From the NCBI GenBank assembly GCA_021811005.1, contig JAJZPY010000074.1, positions 1-10,327 of the forward strand: a stretch of 10,327 bases of DNA, in the 5' to 3' direction. Of the stretch, positions 6,060-10,327 are shown in pieces; the first letter of the stretch is position 1; every line of letters starts with the position of its first letter. The stretch comes from Pseudomonadota bacterium (GTDB lineage: Bacteria; Pseudomonadota; Gammaproteobacteria; Burkholderiales; Ferrovaceae). Below the pieces are notes generated by a model. The model was not told the DNA's origin. It worked only from the letters and a program-made list of their open reading frames with translations, and made no database searches. A program made the position numbers and the translations under genes.

Positions 6060-6082
6060 TTAAAGCGACTCCGGGAATCCCG

Positions 6083-8608
6083 ATGACCCTTGAACATTTC
6101 ATGCCGCGCTCGCTTCCGCCAACGCTCAAGGCGCTGGAGGAACTGGCCCTGGATTTGCGGTGGAGCTGGAATGTTCAGTCCAAAGCCCTGTGGCGCTGCA
6201 TCGATGCCGACCTGTGGGAAGCAACCGGGAACCCCGTACTGATCCTGGATACCGTTTCACGGGCGCGCCTGGATGCGCTTTCCCAGGACGAAACTTTCCT
6301 GCAGCTGCTGGAGTCGGTGAAAACCGCCCGCAACAGCTACCTGCAAGCGCCCACCTGGTTCGCGGAACAGGGCGACGCCGGCAAGGTGGCCAACATCGCT
6401 TACTTCAGCATGGAATTCTGCCTGTCCAAGGCACTGCCCATCTATTCGGGCGGGCTGGGCGTGCTGGCAGGAGACCTCATCAAGACCGCGAGCGACATGG
6501 GGCTGCCCATGGTGGGCGTGGGATTGCTCTATCAGCAAGGCTATTTCCGCCAGAGCCTGGACGCCCAGGGCCGCCAGCTGGCCTTCTTCCCCTTCAACGA
6601 CCCGCTGTGGCTGCCGCTCTCCCCCACCATCACGAGCGAAGGGGAATGGTTGCGCATCATGCTGGACCTGCCCGGAAGACACATGACCCTGCGCGTCTGG
6701 CAGGCCCAGGTGGGGCGGGTGGCCCTTTATCTGCTGGACAGCAACGACCCCTGGAACGACCCCCGGGATCGCGGCATCACGGCCGAACTGTACGGCGGCG
6801 GTCCGGAACTGCGCATCCAGCAGGAACTGGTGCTGGGCCTGGGCGGCTGGCGACTGCTGCAGGCGCTCGGCCTTGAATGCGATGTGTGCCACCTGAATGA
6901 AGGGCATGCGGCCTTTGCCGTGCTGGAGCGGGCCCGGACTTACGGTGACGCCCACGGCGTGGATTTCGCAACGGCCCTGTGCTGCACGCGCGTGGGCAAC
7001 GTGTTCACCACCCACACGCCGGTGCCCGACGGCTTCGACAAGTACGATGCGGCCCTCGTCCACCAGTATCTGGGCGACTACGTGACGGAGCTGGGCATGG
7101 AGTTTTCCGAATTCATGGCGCTTGGCCGCGCCCGGCCCGAAGATGAAACGGAACCGTTCAACATGGCCTGGCTGGCCATGCGGGGCAGCGGCGCCATCAA
7201 CGGCGTCAGCCGGCTGCACCGCGAAGTGAGCCGCAGGATTTTTGCGCCGCTCTATCCCCGCATACCGCTCCCCGAAATCCCCATCGGCCATGTGACCAAC
7301 GGCGTGCACGTGCCCACCTGGAGTTCGCGCGCCGCCGACCAGCTCTGGCAGAAGTCCTGCGGCGAGGACCGCTGGCGCGGGGATCTCAGCGGTCTCGAAA
7401 CAAATTTCCGCCAACTGCCCGACGAAGCACTGTGGGGGCTGCGCTCGGCTGCGCGCTCCCGGCTGGTCCACTGGTTGCGCCAGCGCCACCAGCACCAGCT
7501 GATGGCCCGGGGGGCCACGCGCAGGCAATGGGAGCGCCAGGCGGACATTCTGGATCCGGACATTCTCACCATCGGCTTTGCCCGCCGCTTTGTCGCCTAC
7601 AAGCGGCCCAACCTGCTGCTGGAAGATCCGGCACGCCTGGAACGCCTGCTCACCGACCCGCACCGCCCCATCCAGCTGGTGATTGCCGGCAAGGCGCATC
7701 CCCAGGACGGGCAGGGGCAGCAGATGATCCAGGACTGGCTGGGTTTCCTCAACCGTCCCGAAATTCGCACGCGCGCCATTTTCGTGGAAGATTACGACAT
7801 GGGGGTTGCCTCCGAGCTGGTGCACGGCGTCGATCTCTGGCTCAACACCCCGTTGAGGCCGTGGGAAGCGAGCGGCACGAGCGGCATGAAAGTGCTGGTG
7901 AACGGCGGCCTCAATTTCTCCGAACTGGATGGCTGGTGGGCCGAAGCGTACTGTGCCGAAGTGGGCTGGGCGCTGGGTTCAGGGCACGAGCACCCCATCA
8001 GTCCCGAGTGGAACCGGTCGGATGCCGATACCCTGTATCGCATTCTGGAAAACGAAGTCATTCCCGATTTTTACCTGCGCGACGAACGCGGCATGCCCCA
8101 GGCCTGGCTGGCCCGCATGCGCGAAAGCATGGCCCGCCTGACCGGCAGCTTTTCCAGCAACCGCATGCTGCGCCAGTATGCCGAACGTTTCTATTTCCAG
8201 TCCGGGGCCGCCTACCGCGAACGGCATGCCCACGGAGCGGCGCTGGCCCGCGACATCAGCCTGTGGCTTGCGCGCGTCCAGCACCAGTGGAACCAGGTGC
8301 GCATCGGACTGGTGCGACGTGAAACCCGGGATGGCCTGCACGACATTTCAGCCCAGATCTACCTGGACGGACTGGCGCCCGAAGACGTGCGGCTGGAACT
8401 TTTTGCCAACCCGGCCGTGCCGGAAGAAGCGCCCGAGCACGTGCCCATGACGCTCGCCAGTCCCCTGCTGGGCACGCAGGGCGCCTACCTGTACCGCGCC
8501 GCGCTGCCGGCGCGTCGCCCGGCGACCGACTACACCGTGCGGCTGCTGCCCCATCACCCGCACGCGCGCCTGCCCCTTGAGCTGCCTCTCGCCTGCTGGG
8601 AGCAGTGA
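6083..8608 (+). CDS. glgP: Alpha-glucan (glycogen) phosphorylase, GT35 family
   Basis: An 841-residue cytosolic enzyme that releases glucose 1-phosphate from the non-reducing ends of glycogen or maltodextrin using phosphate and pyridoxal phosphate. The N-terminal 110 or so residues (LDLRWSWN and following) match the extra domain of the bacterial/thermophile branch of alpha-glucan phosphorylases, distinct from the muscle or E. coli MalP type. Further motifs: YSGGLGVLAGD, NEGHAAF (272-278), THTPVPDGF (around H311), and the PLP segment EASGTSGMK with the Schiff-base lysine K603. The last 130 residues form a beta-rich C-terminal part. The start is preceded by the palindrome CGGGAATCCCG instead of a classical ribosome site; the ATG at 6101 is a less likely alternative. 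It is followed after 21 bases by the phosphoketolase gene, suggesting an operon for glycogen breakdown. Confidence 0.92.
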   Translation: MTLEHFMPRSLPPTLKALEELALDLRWSWNVQSKALWRCIDADLWEATGNPVLILDTVSRARLDALSQDETFLQLLESVKTARNSYLQAPTWFAEQGDAGKVANIAYFSMEFCLSKALPIYSGGLGVLAGDLIKTASDMGLPMVGVGLLYQQGYFRQSLDAQGRQLAFFPFNDPLWLPLSPTITSEGEWLRIMLDLPGRHMTLRVWQAQVGRVALYLLDSNDPWNDPRDRGITAELYGGGPELRIQQELVLGLGGWRLLQALGLECDVCHLNEGHAAFAVLERARTYGDAHGVDFATALCCTRVGNVFTTHTPVPDGFDKYDAALVHQYLGDYVTELGMEFSEFMALGRARPEDETEPFNMAWLAMRGSGAINGVSRLHREVSRRIFAPLYPRIPLPEIPIGHVTNGVHVPTWSSRAADQLWQKSCGEDRWRGDLSGLETNFRQLPDEALWGLRSAARSRLVHWLRQRHQHQLMARGATRRQWERQADILDPDILTIGFARRFVAYKRPNLLLEDPARLERLLTDPHRPIQLVIAGKAHPQDGQGQQMIQDWLGFLNRPEIRTRAIFVEDYDMGVASELVHGVDLWLNTPLRPWEASGTSGMKVLVNGGLNFSELDGWWAEAYCAEVGWALGSGHEHPISPEWNRSDADTLYRILENEVIPDFYLRDERGMPQAWLARMRESMARLTGSFSSNRMLRQYAERFYFQSGAAYRERHAHGAALARDISLWLARVQHQWNQVRIGLVRRETRDGLHDISAQIYLDGLAPEDVRLELFANPAVPEEAPEHVPMTLASPLLGTQGAYLYRAALPARRPATDYTVRLLPHHPHARLPLELPLACWEQ

Positions 8609-8629
8609 CTTTTTCCACAGGAAAACGCC

Positions 8630-10327
8630 ATGTCCGACACCGCATCCCGCCCGAGCCCTTCCCTCGCACCGGACACGCCGGAGCGGCCCGACCGGGAATT
8701 GCTGCGCGACCTGAACGACTACTGGCATGCGGCGCTCTACCTGTGCGCCGGCATGATCTACCTGCGGGAAAACCCGCTCCTGAAAGTGCCGCTGCAGCAG
8801 GAACACATCAAGAAACGCCTGCTGGGCCATTGGGGTTCCGATCCCGGCCAGGCGTTTGCCTGGGTCCACCTCAACCGGCTCATCAACGCCCACGACCTCA
8901 ACGTCCTGTTCGTTTCAGGTCCGGGGCACGGGGCGCCTGCCGTACTGTCCCAGGCCTATCTCGAAGGCACTTATGGCGAAACCTATCCGGAAATCACGCC
9001 CGACGAAGCCGGCCTGCAACGTTTCTTCCGGCAGTTCTCCTTTCCGGGAGGCATCGGCAGCCACTGCACTCCGGAAACCCCCGGCTCACTGCATGAAGGG
9101 GGCGAACTGGGGTACAGCCTGTCGCATGCCTTCGGCGCGGCTTTCGACCACCCCGACCTGATCGTGGCCTGCATGGTCGGAGACGGGGAAGCTGAAACCG
9201 GCCCCCTGGCCACCGCCTGGCATTCCAACAAATTTCTCAATCCGGCGCGCGACGGTGCGGTGCTGCCCATCCTGCACCTCAACGGCTACAAGATCGCCAA
9301 CCCGGCGCTGCTGGCGCGCCTCGATGACGCGTCACTGCAATCCCTGTTTTCCGGCTACGGCTACCGGCCCTATGTGGTGGCCGGCGATGATCCGGAAATC
9401 CTGCACCCGCTCATGGCCGACACGCTGGACCATGCGCTGGCCGACATCCGCGCCATCCAGCATCGCGCCCGCAACGAAGGCATCACGGAATTGCCGCGCT
9501 GGCCCCTGATCATCCTGAAAACGCCCAAAGGGTGGACGGGGCCGCGCCGGGTGGACGGACACCAAGTGGAAGGGTCCTGGCGCGCCCACCAGGTGCCCTT
9601 GAACGTTCGCGGCAACGCCGAACACCTGGCGCTTCTGGAATCCTGGCTGCGCAGCTACGACCCCGGCCACCTGTTCGATGAACGAGGCCAACTGGCCTCA
9701 CGGCTGCGCCACCTCGCACCCCAGGGTGCGCGGCGCATGAGCGCAAACCCCGTTGCCAACGGCGGACGCCTGCTGCGCGACCTGCACCTGCCCCAACTGG
9801 AAACCTACGCCCTGGACGTCCCCCTGCCGGGTCGCCAGTACGAAGAAAACACGCGCCCCCTCGGGCGTTTTTTGGCGGGCATTCTGGAAGCAAATCCGGA
9901 CAACTTCCGTTTTTTCTGCCCGGACGAAACGGCTTCCAACCGCCTGGACGACATTTACCGCGTCACGGGCAAAGCCTGGATGGCGCGCACGCTGCCCGAA
10001 GATGCGGATGGCGGCCATCTTTCCCCGCACGGCCGGGTCATGGAAATGCTCTCCGAACACACGCTGGAAGGCTGGCTGGAAGGCTATCTCCTGTCCGGCC
10101 GGCATGGCCTGCTGGCCTCCTACGAAGCTTTCATCCACGTCATCGGCTCCATGTTCAACCAGCATGCCAAGTGGCTCGAGAAATCCCTGGCCGTGCCCTG
10201 GCGGGCCCCCATCGCCTCGCTCAACCTGCTCGTCACGTCCACCGTCTGGCGCCAGGACCACAACGGGTTCTCGCACCAGGATCCCGGATTCCTCGATCTC
10301 GTCACCAACAAGAGCGCCCAGGTGGTG
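8630..10327 (+). CDS. xfp: Xylulose-5-phosphate/fructose-6-phosphate phosphoketolase, partial (C-terminus beyond right edge)
   Basis: 566 codons are visible out of roughly 790 in the family. The enzyme splits xylulose 5-phosphate (and often fructose 6-phosphate) with phosphate into acetyl phosphate and glyceraldehyde 3-phosphate (or erythrose 4-phosphate), using thiamine diphosphate and Mg2+. Visible motifs: LLGHWG, SGPGHGAP (S96-P103), a FPGGIGSH loop, HEGGELGYSLSHAFG, the thiamine-binding GDGEAETGP (184-192), LHLNGYKIANP, TPKGWTGP, EGSWRAHQVP, DETASNR and QDHNGFSHQDPG near the edge. All are intact. AGGAA (8619-8623) lies six bases before the ATG. The first 20 residues are Pro/Ser-rich and poorly conserved. 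Single versus dual substrate use cannot be decided from the sequence. Confidence 0.95.
   Translation, partial: MSDTASRPSPSLAPDTPERPDRELLRDLNDYWHAALYLCAGMIYLRENPLLKVPLQQEHIKKRLLGHWGSDPGQAFAWVHLNRLINAHDLNVLFVSGPGHGAPAVLSQAYLEGTYGETYPEITPDEAGLQRFFRQFSFPGGIGSHCTPETPGSLHEGGELGYSLSHAFGAAFDHPDLIVACMVGDGEAETGPLATAWHSNKFLNPARDGAVLPILHLNGYKIANPALLARLDDASLQSLFSGYGYRPYVVAGDDPEILHPLMADTLDHALADIRAIQHRARNEGITELPRWPLIILKTPKGWTGPRRVDGHQVEGSWRAHQVPLNVRGNAEHLALLESWLRSYDPGHLFDERGQLASRLRHLAPQGARRMSANPVANGGRLLRDLHLPQLETYALDVPLPGRQYEENTRPLGRFLAGILEANPDNFRFFCPDETASNRLDDIYRVTGKAWMARTLPEDADGGHLSPHGRVMEMLSEHTLEGWLEGYLLSGRHGLLASYEAFIHVIGSMFNQHAKWLEKSLAVPWRAPIASLNLLVTSTVWRQDHNGFSHQDPGFLDLVTNKSAQVV

Noticed and set aside
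6257..7825. A 522-codon open frame on the minus strand opposite the glucan phosphorylase gene
   Set aside because: It lies wholly within a well-supported plus-strand gene, its product is His/Gln/Gly-rich with no recognisable domain, and long antisense frames are common in GC-rich coding DNA.
1..10327. Mobile elements, CRISPR arrays, tRNA or rRNA genes
   Set aside because: No transposase or integrase, no regularly spaced repeats and no cloverleaf or rRNA-like segment was seen; the genes are ordinary chromosomal ones with uniform GC-rich codon use.

Overview
This is a GC-rich, gene-dense proteobacterial window. A betaproteobacterium (Nitrosomonadales/Burkholderiales type) is my best guess, from the LeuA sequence and from the cytochrome b / SHP / diheme cytochrome c / QseBC-type cluster. 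That placement rests on remembered family patterns and was not searched. Seven complete genes and two genes cut by the window edges account for nearly all of the sequence.

Left part (1-2130, minus strand): leuA encodes 2-isopropylmalate synthase, the first committed step of leucine synthesis. A YihY/BrkB-type membrane protein follows 7 bases downstream and runs off the left edge.

Middle (2131-2438): a 308-base divergent intergenic region is much more AT-rich in places than its surroundings and is the most interesting part of the window. It holds two tandem-hexamer boxes (TTAAG, 6 bases, TTAAG) of the kind bound by PmrA/QseB-type response regulators. Between them lies a perfect intrinsic terminator on the plus strand with no gene in front of it. 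Each box is followed, after the same 10-base gap, by a plausible -10 element. The simplest reading is two plus-strand promoters controlled by the same regulator: one drives the cytochrome operon, the other drives a small RNA of about 75 nt that ends at the terminator.

Cytochrome/two-component operon (2439-6010, plus strand): a b561-type membrane cytochrome b, a one-heme SHP-like cytochrome c (DUF1924 type), a diheme cytochrome c (DHC), an OmpR-family response regulator and its QseC/PmrB-like histidine kinase. The genes overlap or lie within 14 bases of each other. The expected electron path is quinol to cytochrome b to DHC to SHP, with SHP binding O2, NO or another small ligand in the periplasm. 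The two-component pair probably controls its own operon through the TTAAG boxes.

Right part (6083-10327, plus strand): an alpha-glucan (glycogen) phosphorylase is followed 21 bases later by a phosphoketolase that is cut by the right edge after 566 codons. Together they point to a route from stored glycogen through sugar phosphates to acetyl phosphate.
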